Part shown: positions 54,356 to 63,121 of the stretch, one piece after another
Position numbering within the stretch: position 1 is the stretch's first letter
Layout: every line of letters starts with the position of its first letter
NCBI RefSeq assembly: GCF_007559335.1
Contig: NZ_VMBG01000001.1
Coordinates: 310,001-374,000, forward strand
Reading direction: 5' to 3'
Source of the DNA: Rariglobus hedericola
GTDB lineage: Bacteria; Verrucomicrobiota; Verrucomicrobiia; Opitutales; Opitutaceae
DNA length: 64,000 bases
Translations under genes and position numbers: made by a program
Notes under the pieces: model-generated
Databases searched by the model: none
What the model was told of the DNA's origin: nothing
Seen by the model: the letters and a program-made list of their open reading frames with translations, nothing else

Positions 54356-54928
54356 TTAAACCTTGAGTGAGCCGCGGAAGCCACGGCCGCTGTAGTAGGA
54401 TTGTGCGCCGTTGTGATAAATGAACACGCGGTCGTAGCGGCGGTCGCCGAAGAGGGCACCCCCGAGTTTTCGGATGTCGTCCGGAGCCACCACCCAGCTC
54501 GATGATTTGCGGTCAAACTTTCCGAGCATCTGCAGGTCGCGGTATTGATCTTCGTTTAGCATCTCGATGCCCATCTCCGCTGCCATGTCCATGGCGCTGT
54601 TTTTGGGTTTATGCTCTTTGCGCGATTCAAGTCCTTCGCGATCGTAACATAGCGAAGTGCGGCCGTCGGGGCTTTCGGGCGAACAATCGAAGAACGTGTA
54701 TTCGCCGGTTTTCTTGTCGTGGGCAACGACGTCCGGCTCGCCGCCGGTTCGTTCCATTTCATGGAGCGACCAAAGCTTTGCGGGCTTGGATTCCAGACGG
54801 GTTTTCACCTTGGACCAATCGACGTCTTTGTGCCGGTTGATGTATTCTTCGAAGCGGGCCTGCAGTTTTTTGAGGAGCGCTTCACGTTGCTCGGATGAAA
54901 GTGTTTTTTTGGTTTCAGCTGACTTCAT
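54356..54928 (-). CDS. DUF4256 domain protein
   Basis: The 190-residue protein matches DUF4256: LWSLHEMERTGGEPDVV, FFDCSPESPDGR, LCYDREGLESRK and a C-terminal VFIYHNGAQSYYSGRGF. The family function is unknown. It is the last gene of the second ArsR-AHSA1 series on the minus strand, with a 37-base gap to the small membrane gene. Confidence 0.82.
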   Translation of the reverse strand: MKSAETKKTLSSEQREALLKKLQARFEEYINRHKDVDWSKVKTRLESKPAKLWSLHEMERTGGEPDVVAHDKKTGEYTFFDCSPESPDGRTSLCYDREGLESRKEHKPKNSAMDMAAEMGIEMLNEDQYRDLQMLGKFDRKSSSWVVAPDDIRKLGGALFGDRRYDRVFIYHNGAQSYYSGRGFRGSLKV

Positions 54929-54965
54929 ATAAAATTTTTGGATGGGGATTCGCGGGAGCGTGAGG

Positions 54966-55175
54966 TTAGGATGATTTTCGGGAAAAAAGCCGGCTGAGGA
55001 GGTGGCCCTTCCACATCAAAAGACCCGACAAAACCAGGACCGGAACATAGACAAACCGGAAGTAGGGCAGGTATTGCACCGTCTCTGAAGGGGGACCGTA
55101 AATATAGCCCAGAATGGGCAGGCCGAAGAGGATGTGGATCCAACGAAGAATCGAGCGTTTGGTGCCTGGCTTCAT
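54966..55175 (-). CDS. small membrane protein in the second ArsR operon
   Basis: This 69-residue protein has two hydrophobic segments (IHILFGLPILGYIYG and FRFVYVPVLVLSGLLMW) and a basic C-terminus. I do not recognise it. It lies 26 bases downstream of the AHSA1 gene and 37 bases upstream of DUF4256 on the same strand, and so is probably part of that operon. The first ArsR operon also contains a small membrane gene, though not a similar one. Confidence 0.65.
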   Translation of the reverse strand: MKPGTKRSILRWIHILFGLPILGYIYGPPSETVQYLPYFRFVYVPVLVLSGLLMWKGHLLSRLFSRKSS

Positions 55176-55201
55176 GGTATGGTGCAGGTGTGTTGGTTAT
55201 T

Positions 55202-56056
55202 TTATAAATTCTGGCCCGCGAGAAACGCTTGCAGCCGGTCCAGGTTTTGTTCGTTGGCCGGCTCACAGATCGGACGCATCGCTGCCGCCGCCTCCGGACT
55301 TTCGAACTCTTGAATCCAGTCCAGGTGGGTTTGCCCGTCACGAGCCGCCAAAGTGACCGTCAATCGAAACCATGGCTTCACGACGTGCTCGATCACGATT
55401 CTGGTGTCGGGCGCGATTTCGCGGAAAACGCTTTCGTTGGGGTAGTCGGCGCCGTTTGGGCTGTGCATCACAAAGACCCAGCGTCCGCCGGGCTTGAACT
55501 CGAATTGCGTGAACGTGTTCTTGAAGCCGCTGGGGCCCCACCAGCGCGCGAGTTGATCCGGCTGCTCGAAGGCGGCGAAGATCTTTTGCGGACTTGCGGC
55601 CAGGGTTCGCCCGGTGCGCAAGGCGGCTCCTGAACGTGCGATCACATGGGACAGTTGTCCCAGCATCTTTGCCCAGCCAAACCCTGCGCCTTGGAAGGCT
55701 TGTTCACCCCAGGGTTGAGAAACGTCGAAACCGGCGTGTTCAAAAAATACCCGCGTGCCGTCGCCCTCGGGTTCGAGCCGGAAGCTCACCTGCGTGTTGA
55801 CGACGGGACCGCCGGCAGACCAGGAAAACACGAGATGGGCAGGAGCCTCGCACTCCAGCACTTCGCAGTGGACGGTCAGTCCTTCAAAGCCGACAGCGGG
55901 ATTGGGCGGCACGAGAAACGTGAAGGCATGCCCGACGCGCGGTTCGAAATCGTTGGGATACATCCAATCCGCGAGGGCGTCGCGATGGGAGATCGCGCGC
56001 CAGACTTGCTCGCGAGGTTGGGGAACCAGAATTTCACGACGGATGGTTTTGCTCAT
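55202..56056 (-). CDS. tandem AHSA1/SRPBCC protein downstream of ArsR
   Basis: The 284-residue protein carries two consecutive AHSA1-type domains: residues 1-140 (EILVPQPREQVWRAISH, FSWSAGGPVV) and residues 150-284 (TLAASPQKIFAAFEQPDQL, WWGPSGFKNTF, FKPGGRWVFVMH). The start ATG overlaps the ArsR stop codon, showing translational coupling. A two-domain AHSA1 protein is less common than the single domain form. Ligand unknown. Confidence 0.85.
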   Translation of the reverse strand: MSKTIRREILVPQPREQVWRAISHRDALADWMYPNDFEPRVGHAFTFLVPPNPAVGFEGLTVHCEVLECEAPAHLVFSWSAGGPVVNTQVSFRLEPEGDGTRVFFEHAGFDVSQPWGEQAFQGAGFGWAKMLGQLSHVIARSGAALRTGRTLAASPQKIFAAFEQPDQLARWWGPSGFKNTFTQFEFKPGGRWVFVMHSPNGADYPNESVFREIAPDTRIVIEHVVKPWFRLTVTLAARDGQTHLDWIQEFESPEAAAAMRPICEPANEQNLDRLQAFLAGQNL

Positions 56057-56385
56057 TTGGTGCTCCCCTTGGACAGGTGTTTTTGAAGGCGTTGCAGGCG
56101 GTCGTCCCAGAATCGTTCGTAGCCGGCGATCCAGTCGCGCACCGGACTGAGTTGCTCGGGAACGAAGTGATAATGGCGTTCGCGACCGTGGCGTTGTTCG
56201 CTCACGAGACCGGCATCGAGCAGGATGCGCAGATGCTGGGAGACGGCAGGGCGGCTCATTTCAAAGTGAGCGGCGATATCGCTGACCGAGCGTTTATCCT
56301 CGGTGAGCAAATCGAGCATCTGGCGCCGCGCACGGTGACTGATCGCGTTAAACACATCAGACTCGCGATTGATGGACATGACCAT
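56053..56385 (-). CDS. ArsR-family transcriptional regulator (second copy)
   Basis: The 110-residue winged helix protein has FNAISHRARRQMLDLLTE, then MSRPAVSQHLRILLDAGLV, the ArsR recognition helix. It again lacks an obvious metal-binding motif. The start at 56385 is one of three closely spaced ATG codons. A palindrome lies 13 bases upstream. It is the paralogue of the regulator at 46725 and has the same downstream partner class. Confidence 0.88.
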   Translation of the reverse strand: MVMSINRESDVFNAISHRARRQMLDLLTEDKRSVSDIAAHFEMSRPAVSQHLRILLDAGLVSEQRHGRERHYHFVPEQLSPVRDWIAGYERFWDDRLQRLQKHLSKGSTK

Positions 56386-56397
56386 GCCGGCAGAATG

Positions 56398-56415
56398 CGT
56401 AAGCGATCTCTTACG
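56398..56415. promoter_or_regulatory. candidate operator of the second ArsR operon
   Basis: CGTAAG CGATCT CTTACG is a perfect 6-bp inverted repeat 13 bases upstream of the ArsR start. It is in the same relative position as the palindrome at 47079, but its sequence differs, so the two regulators probably have different specificity. Confidence 0.5.
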
Positions 56416-56486
56416 TGTCAAGCGTGCCTTCGTATGAAGGTTTGCGGGAACGATTGAGCCGGCGATCTGCTGGCGCGCGACTCTTG

Positions 56487-57047
56487 CTAAATGTTCTTAC
56501 GCGCGCGCCAGATTACCCCAAGGCGCGCACTCAGTGTCGCGACGGCGTGGCGCATGGAGTCGAAGGCTAGTTCGGTGGGATCGAGTTCGGCTAGTCTGCG
56601 CAGTTGCCAGTCGGTGACCTCGGAGCGTTGGAGCACGACGTCAAAGGACGTGGCACGAGCTTGGAAAAACACATCGCACACCGGACGCGTGAGGCCGGCG
56701 TAAGTGTAGGGATTGGGATGCGAACTGAGGTAACGCAGATCGGTGAGCGCAAGACCGATCTCTTCGGCGATCTCGCGGTGAACGGCTTGTTCGAGGGATT
56801 CGCCGGCATCAACAAAACCGCCGGGCAGGGCGAGCAGGCCGCGTGCAGGATCTTTGGCGCGTCGGATGAGCAGGAGGCGCTGCTGCGGATCGAGAATGAG
56901 CGCGGCGACCGCAGTGACGGGATTGTTGAAATCTCGATGGCCGCAAGCCCGGCACTGGCGGTTGCCGCCGGTTGACGAAGGCGTGTGGGCATAGTCGGGC
57001 GAGCCGCAAAGGGGGCAGTGGGTGTAGGCGGCGACGAGGGGCTTCAT
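56487..57047 (-). CDS. NUDIX hydrolase with zinc ribbon
   Basis: The 186-residue protein has an N-terminal zinc ribbon (CPLCGSPDYAH and CRACGHRDF) and a NUDIX domain whose box includes GGFVDAGESLEQAV and REIAEEIGL, with the catalytic Glu residues. NUDIX enzymes with this ribbon hydrolyse nucleoside diphosphate derivatives such as NADH. The exact substrate is unknown. It is separated by 101 bases from the ArsR gene and is on the same strand. Confidence 0.9.
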   Translation of the reverse strand: MKPLVAAYTHCPLCGSPDYAHTPSSTGGNRQCRACGHRDFNNPVTAVAALILDPQQRLLLIRRAKDPARGLLALPGGFVDAGESLEQAVHREIAEEIGLALTDLRYLSSHPNPYTYAGLTRPVCDVFFQARATSFDVVLQRSEVTDWQLRRLAELDPTELAFDSMRHAVATLSARLGVIWRARKNI

Positions 57048-57084
57048 GGAGAGAATTACAACCCGGCAGAGCAGGTTGATTGTG

Positions 57085-58914
57085 CTAGAACGGGAAGAGC
57101 AGCGGCACCATCAGCACCGTGACGAGCAGCACGATGAGGGAGAAGGGCACGCCCATTTTAACGAAGTCACCGAACCGGTAATTGCCGGGTTCGACCACCA
57201 ATGTGTTCACCGGGGATGAAATGGGGGTCATGAACGCGGTGGATGCCGCCAGCGCCACGGTGATCGCAAACGGGAAGGGCGAGACCCCGAGGTGTTGCGC
57301 CATGCCAAGCGCGATCGGCGCCATCAACAACGCGGTTACGGTGTTCGAGATGAACAGGCCGATCACCGCGGTCACGCCAAACAGCGCGGCCAGATACACG
57401 CGGGGGCCGGCGCCCTCCAAGGCGGCCATCAAGCCGTTGACCGCGAGATTAATGCCACCCGTGCGCTCGAGAGCCGAGGCAAAGGGAATCATGCCGGCGA
57501 TCAACACCAGGCTCTTCCAATGAATGCACCGGTAGGCCACATCCATGCTGATGCAGCGAAACAGTCCCAGCAACAAACACGCGATGAGCGCGGCGACGAC
57601 ATTGGGCACCCAGCCGGTGATCATCAGCACGACCATGAGGCCGAGACTCAGCAACGCGTAGGGCGCGCGGTCGGCGGCCGGTGCGTCTTCAGTTGATTCG
57701 GGCGGCAGACTGAGCACGAGAAATTCGCGACGCTGGCCTTGCAGCCGGCGGATCGCTTTCCACGTGCCGATCACCAGCAAGGTGTCGCTGGCGCGGAGTT
57801 TTTCGTCGATCACCGGGCCATCGAGCGCCTGGCGGTCACGGCGCAGACCGAGGACTTGCAGGCCGTATTCGCGGCGTAATCCTGTATCGCGAACGGTGCT
57901 GCCAATGAGTGCTGATTCGGGCGCGATGACCACCTCGGCCATACCGACTTTACGGGACTGATCGCTAAAATAACTTCCGCTCAGCGGAAGCAAATCGAGC
58001 CCGAGTTCTTGATGCGTTTTCGGAGGAGCTGTCTCGCAGGCGAGACGGTCAACGAGGAGCGTGTCGCCCGCTTGGAGCTCAGTCGCAGGGCCGGGCAAAA
58101 CCATCTCCGTCCCCAGGCGGGCCGGACGTTCGACCGCCACGAGGTTGAAGCCATGCGTGCGGCGCAGGTTGAGCACTTCGAGAGAACGTCCGGTGAGCGG
58201 TGAACCTTCACGGACGCGTAGGCGCAGTTCGCGGTCGGCCAGGCGATAATCATGGATCAGCACCGGGAAATTACGCTCCACCGCGGCGACCACGATTGAC
58301 GACTCGGTTTTTGAAAGACGTCCGCGCATTACGACCATATAGCCAATCGCTAGTGCGAGGATGACCACGCCGATCGGGGTCAGGCTGAAAAATCCGAGTC
58401 CGGCATGGCCGTGGTGTTTGAGTGCGCTGTCCACCACGAGATTGGGTGCGGTGCCCACGAGTGTGAGCATGCCGCTGATCAAGCCGGCGAAACTCATGGG
58501 CATCATCAACCGCCCGGGTGCGATGCCTTGTCGTTTGGCGATGGTCAGTGCCACCGGAATAAAAATCGCGACGACGCCCGTCGAACTCATGATCGAGCCG
58601 AGCACAGCGACCGCGAGCATGAGCAGGATAATCAGACGTGTCTCACTGCTTCCGGCATAGCGCACCAAGAGATCGCTCAGTCGAAACGCCACGCCCGTGC
58701 GCACCAACGCCTCGCCCACGACAAACAGCGCCGCGATCAAAAGGATGATCGAGTCCCCGAATCCCGCGACCGCCTCGCCCGCGGTGATGACTCCCGTGAG
58801 CGGCAACAACACCAGTGCGATCAAAGCGACCACGTCCATGCGCGGTTTGTTGGCTATGAAAAGCGCGACGCAGCCACCGAACACGCCGAGGACAAGCATC
58901 AGGTCACGATTCAT
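57085..58914 (-). CDS. DASS/SLC13-type transporter with two RCK_C (TrkA-C) domains
   Basis: The 609-residue inner-membrane protein has about 11 hydrophobic segments typical of the divalent-anion:Na+ symporters, with IMSSTGVVAIFIPVALTIA and LISGMLTLVGTAPNLVV characteristic of the family. Between the two membrane halves sit two RCK_C ligand-binding domains (about residues 210-290 and 310-395). It may transport sulfate or dicarboxylates. It lies 37 bases downstream of no other gene on its strand; the NUDIX gene follows 37 bases after its stop, so they may share a transcript. Confidence 0.88.
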   Translation of the reverse strand: MNRDLMLVLGVFGGCVALFIANKPRMDVVALIALVLLPLTGVITAGEAVAGFGDSIILLIAALFVVGEALVRTGVAFRLSDLLVRYAGSSETRLIILLMLAVAVLGSIMSSTGVVAIFIPVALTIAKRQGIAPGRLMMPMSFAGLISGMLTLVGTAPNLVVDSALKHHGHAGLGFFSLTPIGVVILALAIGYMVVMRGRLSKTESSIVVAAVERNFPVLIHDYRLADRELRLRVREGSPLTGRSLEVLNLRRTHGFNLVAVERPARLGTEMVLPGPATELQAGDTLLVDRLACETAPPKTHQELGLDLLPLSGSYFSDQSRKVGMAEVVIAPESALIGSTVRDTGLRREYGLQVLGLRRDRQALDGPVIDEKLRASDTLLVIGTWKAIRRLQGQRREFLVLSLPPESTEDAPAADRAPYALLSLGLMVVLMITGWVPNVVAALIACLLLGLFRCISMDVAYRCIHWKSLVLIAGMIPFASALERTGGINLAVNGLMAALEGAGPRVYLAALFGVTAVIGLFISNTVTALLMAPIALGMAQHLGVSPFPFAITVALAASTAFMTPISSPVNTLVVEPGNYRFGDFVKMGVPFSLIVLLVTVLMVPLLFPF

Positions 58915-59058
58915 AATGAATAAGAATCCCGCGCGACCGGGCCCTGCCTCGGTTGATGGTGGTGCCCGGAGATCCGTCTCATTTACTCTTTTGTGTAATT
59001 CGGGCCATGGGAGGGCAAGCCCGTCCCAAGTCCTTTCGGTCCGTCCGGTCGGATCGGA

Positions 59059-59451
59059 TTACTTGCGTTCCACTTCGAGCACGTTGTGCGCGTAGTCGCC
59101 GGGCGCGGGAAACTGGTTGAAGTCATTCACGCCCCACCAGGCTTTGCCGATGGTGAAGGGGCGGTCCACATCCTTGGCATCCGCGTAATAAAAGATGACG
59201 ACCAGGTTGTGGCGGGGTAGCTTTTCGATGATCCGCTGGCTTACGAGGATGAGCTCATCCTTCGACACGGTGGCGGATACCACGACGGAAAGGCTGTAGG
59301 TGATCTGAACTTCGTCGGGCAGTTTTTCCCGACTGATGACTTTAAACTCCGGCACGTTTTTCCCTTTCAACGACCATGGCACGTGAGGACGGTCTTCGCA
59401 GCCGGCGAATACACTGCACAGTGCGAGCACGAAAAGGAATCGAATGATCAT
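59059..59451 (-). CDS. putative lipoprotein
   Basis: The 130-residue protein has a lipoprotein signal peptide (IIRFLFVLALCSVFAGC; lipobox Cys about residue 17) and a body I do not recognise, with VPEFKVISREKLPDEVQITY and DYAHNVLEVERK. The ATG at 59451 is chosen because the signal peptide begins there; a longer start at 59496 exists. Function unknown. Confidence 0.65.
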   Translation of the reverse strand: MIIRFLFVLALCSVFAGCEDRPHVPWSLKGKNVPEFKVISREKLPDEVQITYSLSVVVSATVSKDELILVSQRIIEKLPRHNLVVIFYYADAKDVDRPFTIGKAWWGVNDFNQFPAPGDYAHNVLEVERK

Positions 59452-59532
59452 GGCGTTAACGTGAGATGACTTCGGAGTGTGCACTATAGGCAACAACTTG
59501 CAGCCTGCCTGTGCTTCTTTCGGAGTAAAAAA

Positions 59533-59574
59533 ATGAAAACAAAGGCTGTTTGCCCTCTCAGCCGGGCATCATAA
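59533..59574 (+). CDS. 13-residue micro-ORF with strong Shine-Dalgarno (possible leader peptide)
   Basis: ATG at 59533 starts MKTKAVCPLSRAS and ends at TAA 59572-59574. A GGAG at 59522-59525 lies seven bases before the ATG, one of the best ribosome binding sites in the window. It lies upstream of the sensor kinase. It may be a leader peptide or chance. Confidence 0.3.
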   Translation: MKTKAVCPLSRAS

Positions 59575-59656
59575 CGACATACGAGCCCCTGATTAGGTGT
59601 TTACCCTACAGTTTTATTGGAGCGTTCAGGCCATTTTGTGGTCCGTGACACCATAT

Positions 59657-60946
59657 ATGATATCGGAACCTTACGTATCCATGGCTCAGCTGAGCGATTA
59701 TCTGGCGATGCGCAGGGAGGCGATTTTACAGGCGTGGCGCGCGGCGGTGGATGCCGATGCGAAACAGACCACGGCATCCATGCTCACCCGCACTCAGTTC
59801 AATGATCACATACCCGGCATCCTGGATGCCTTTGAACGCAGGTTGCGTTCGGAGCCTGGGGAGAAAGCCCAGCAAGCGGAGAAAGCGCAGGAGGTGAAGC
59901 ATGGTATCACCCGCTGGCATCAAGGCTACCGGTTACAGGAACTCATGCGTGAGTGGGGACATCTGCAGATGTGTCTGCTTGAGGAGCTCAAGGGCTTTGG
60001 CGTGGCGTATCCGGATTTTGAACGCGATGCGCTGGCGGAGGCCGGGCGCCACCTCGCCGTGTTGGTCAACGAGGCCATCAGTGAAAGCGCCGCGCAATAC
60101 GAGCACATGCAGCAGGAGGAAGCGGCCAGCCATATCGATGATCTCATGGGCACGCTCACCAGCGTCCTCGAAATCGAGCGCCGCCGGTCCACGTTGATTC
60201 ACCAGGCCGTGCACGACCTGGGGAATAATCTGAACAGTGTCGGCATGACGGCTTATTTGCTGGGCGATAAAAAAATCGCCGAAGCCGATCGCGTAGAGTT
60301 CGCGGATATCCTGCAGCAAGGCGTGCGCTCGGCGTCGGGCATGCTCGGCGAACTCATGCAGCTCGCGCGACTCGAAGCCGGTCACGAGCGGCGCGAGATC
60401 AGTGCGTTCGATGCGACCGCATTGATCGATGAAATCTGCGATCTCAATCGTGCCGTCGCGCGCGAACGAAATCTTTTCCTAGAGGTGGATCCGTCGCCAC
60501 CGCTCCCCGTCGAGGGCGATCCGGGCAAGGTGCAGCGGCTGGTGCAAAACCTCATCCGCAACGCGCTCAAATACACCGAGCAGGGTGGCGTGCGCATCAG
60601 CCGGGGTGAAAAGGAGGACAGCTGGTGGGTCAGTGTAACGGACACCGGCCCCGGTTTGCAGGCCGGCACTGATGCGCCGCTTTTGAACGAGATGAAGAAG
60701 GCCACGGAGATCGCTGCGGAGACAGAGGGCAAATCACCGGGTGTGACGGATGACGATTCCGGCACGCCTCGTAGTGGTGCGGGCGCAGTTTCCGCGCCCA
60801 AGCGATCGACTCGACTGCCTTCGGGTGAAGGTATCGGACTCTCCATCGTAAAACGCCTGTGCGATCTACTGGATGCGAGCCTCCAAGTGACCAGCCCCGC
60901 TGGCCGCGGCACAATGTTCAAAATCGTGTTCCCGAAACGGTATTAA
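59657..60946 (+). CDS. sensor histidine kinase with RsbRD-like N-terminal domain
   Basis: The 429-residue soluble kinase starts with an RsbRD-type domain (about residues 10-150: LSDYLAMRREAILQAW, GITRWHQGYRLQELM) and has an H-box VHDLGNNLNSV. The HATPase domain has NLIRNALKYTEQGG and DTGPG. Between the G1 (DTGPG) and G2 (GEGIGLS) boxes lies a stretch of about 55 residues, rich in Glu, Ser and Gly, much longer than the usual ATP lid. The start is ambiguous between 59597 (GTG), 59657 and 59681. No adjacent receiver domain partner. Confidence 0.82.
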   Translation: MISEPYVSMAQLSDYLAMRREAILQAWRAAVDADAKQTTASMLTRTQFNDHIPGILDAFERRLRSEPGEKAQQAEKAQEVKHGITRWHQGYRLQELMREWGHLQMCLLEELKGFGVAYPDFERDALAEAGRHLAVLVNEAISESAAQYEHMQQEEAASHIDDLMGTLTSVLEIERRRSTLIHQAVHDLGNNLNSVGMTAYLLGDKKIAEADRVEFADILQQGVRSASGMLGELMQLARLEAGHERREISAFDATALIDEICDLNRAVARERNLFLEVDPSPPLPVEGDPGKVQRLVQNLIRNALKYTEQGGVRISRGEKEDSWWVSVTDTGPGLQAGTDAPLLNEMKKATEIAAETEGKSPGVTDDDSGTPRSGAGAVSAPKRSTRLPSGEGIGLSIVKRLCDLLDASLQVTSPAGRGTMFKIVFPKRY

Positions 60947-61040
60947 GTTTCCCCAGCTTTTTTGGGGGCTCAACACCAAGGAGCGGGGGGCGTGAGCCTG
61001 CGTGAAAGTTCAGCGAGCCAACTGAAGGTGAAGGCCGTCT

Positions 61041-62174
61041 ATGGTGCGCAGCGATGATCGTGATTTTTCAATAATGATTTTCGTTCGCCTCGGCGCCCGC
61101 GGTTTTTCAACTTCGCCGCCCGTGGCTTCCGTCGTTCGTTCCCCTCATTCTCTATTCTGGAAATTTCAGATCGGCGGCTGGCTGTTATTCGTTCCACTCG
61201 CCACTGGATTTGCCCTGGTGGCATTCAATGACCCGGGGCAGATCGTGCTGACGGGAGTCATCCGACAGGTTGTTTCCTTCGGATTGACGCTCGCCCTCTG
61301 GTGTTTCTATCGCCGCTGGCCGGCGGATACTTTCAGGCTCGCTCCGCATATCGCGCAAATTGCGCTCGCCTGCACCATCGTGACCGCAGTCGACACAGTG
61401 CTGGTGGAGATCATTCGTGCGACGTTTGCAATGGAGCCGGCTTCGCCACTGGCCCAACGCGGTTCCGTGCCTCTGCGACTGTCCATCTACCTCGCCTGGT
61501 CATCGCTTTATTTTATGATCCGCCAGGAACTTGAGACGCGTAATCGCGGGCTTCGACTGGCGCAGATAGAACTGGCCGCCCGTGAAGCCGAACTCGCCTC
61601 GTTGCGTGCCCAGGTGAATCCCCACTTTCTGTTCAACGCCCTTAACTCCATCCTCGCCGAGTGTGGCGACAAGGCACCTGCCGCCCGCGCGATTACACGT
61701 TCGCTCGCCGATTACTTGCGCGCCTCTTTGTTGCAGCGCGACCATCACGCTCCGCTCGGTGAAGAGGTGGATTCAATCGCCGCCTACCTCCGGGTCGAAC
61801 AAGCGCGTTTTGAGGAAAAACTCATATACTCTTTCGCGATCGAGCCTGCCGCTCGCGAAGCCTTGGTGCCGCTTACCGTGTTGCTTCCGCTGGTCGAGAA
61901 CGCCGTGAAATACGGGATGCGCACTTCGCCTCCGCCTCTGCGAATCGCCATCACCGCCACGCGTCGCGAAGACGTTCTCACCTTGACCGTGGAAAACTCG
62001 GGCCACTGGTTCGAGCCGCGTCCGGGGGCCGCCGACTCCACCCAGATTGGTCTGGCCAACCTGCGTCGCCGGTTGGCACTGCTCCATGGCGATGCCGCTG
62101 CGCTCACCATTCATCCTGACGCGCACCAAGTGAGGATCGTAGTGACGCTTCCGGTCGCCCCATCCGGAAAATAA
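61041..62174 (+). CDS. LytS-type sensor histidine kinase
   Basis: The 377-residue membrane kinase has about four hydrophobic segments (residues 45-160) and a His_kinase domain of the LytS/YpdA type: LRAQVNPHFLFNALNSILAE, with the phosphorylated His in PHFLFN, then an HATPase domain (LLPLVENAVKYGM). The start at 61041 is one of two possible ATG codons (the other at 61074). It forms a two-component pair with the LytTR regulator 23 bases downstream. Confidence 0.9.
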   Translation: MVRSDDRDFSIMIFVRLGARGFSTSPPVASVVRSPHSLFWKFQIGGWLLFVPLATGFALVAFNDPGQIVLTGVIRQVVSFGLTLALWCFYRRWPADTFRLAPHIAQIALACTIVTAVDTVLVEIIRATFAMEPASPLAQRGSVPLRLSIYLAWSSLYFMIRQELETRNRGLRLAQIELAAREAELASLRAQVNPHFLFNALNSILAECGDKAPAARAITRSLADYLRASLLQRDHHAPLGEEVDSIAAYLRVEQARFEEKLIYSFAIEPAAREALVPLTVLLPLVENAVKYGMRTSPPPLRIAITATRREDVLTLTVENSGHWFEPRPGAADSTQIGLANLRRRLALLHGDAAALTIHPDAHQVRIVVTLPVAPSGK

Positions 62175-62197
62175 TCACGCTGACCAACGACGACCTC

Positions 62198-62977
62198 ATG
62201 CCTGCCGCCACTCATTCCGCAGCTCCCACCGCCGAACCTCTCAACGTTCTCCTCGTCGATGATGAACGTCTTGCCCGTAAATACCTGCGCGAACTTTTGA
62301 GCGAGCAGGCCGGAGTAAGCGTCATCGGCGAGGCCGACTCGGTTGCCGCCGCTGCGGAACTCGCGCGTCAACTCCGGCCCGACGTCATCTTCCTTGATGT
62401 GCAAATGCCTCCCGCGAGCGGCTTCGATCTGCTCCCGCTGCTTGATCCCGCGCCGGTGATTGTTTTTGTCACGGCGCACGACGAATTCGCGGTGCGCGCA
62501 TTTACGGTCAGTGCAGCCGACTACCTGCTCAAGCCCGTCGCCACCGATCGGCTGGCACTCGCGCTTCAGCATGTGCGTAACCGCCTCAATGTGCCGGCGA
62601 TCGTTCCCTCTGAGTCGGCCACACCTTTTGCTTTGGGACTCGATGACCCGCTGATCCTGCGCGATTCGGGCCGGCTTCGTCGTGTGCGTGCCCGGGACAT
62701 CGCAGCGTTGGCGGGCGAGGGAAGTTACACCCGTGTTTATCTGTCCGACGAGCGTTCGATGCTCGTGTTGCGTCGCATGGATGCGTGGGAAACGATGTTG
62801 CCCGCGCCGCCGTTTTTGCGCGCCGAACGCTCGCTGATTGTGAACTTGGAACGGGTAGACAGCCTCGACATCCGTTCACGGGATGAAGGCGTGCTGCGAC
62901 TGGCGGCAGATGGCGCGCCCGCTCGGGTGCTCGGTCGCGTTGCGCTCTCGCGGCTTCGTGCGGCGTTGCGCATGTAG
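62198..62977 (+). CDS. LytTR-family response regulator
   Basis: The 259-residue protein has a receiver domain (LLVDDERLARKYLRELL, acceptor Asp in VIFLDVQMPPASG about residue 67, DYLLKPV) and a C-terminal LytTR DNA-binding domain (IAALAGEGSYTRVYLSDER and FLRAERSLIVNLERVDSL). It is the cognate partner of the adjacent LytS-type kinase. Its targets may include the PEP-CTERM gene 145 bases downstream, but this is only suggested by position. Confidence 0.92.
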   Translation: MPAATHSAAPTAEPLNVLLVDDERLARKYLRELLSEQAGVSVIGEADSVAAAAELARQLRPDVIFLDVQMPPASGFDLLPLLDPAPVIVFVTAHDEFAVRAFTVSAADYLLKPVATDRLALALQHVRNRLNVPAIVPSESATPFALGLDDPLILRDSGRLRRVRARDIAALAGEGSYTRVYLSDERSMLVLRRMDAWETMLPAPPFLRAERSLIVNLERVDSLDIRSRDEGVLRLAADGAPARVLGRVALSRLRAALRM

Positions 62978-63121
62978 GCATGCCTGGAAAATAGGTATAA
63001 CGCCCCGGTGGGAAAATAGTGTCCGAAGCGGTGATGGTCGTTTCGTTGAAGATTCAGCCGGTTTCATGGAAGCGGACTTATAAAGCGGCGCGATGCACCG
63101 CTAAGGGTTGCACCTTCACTT

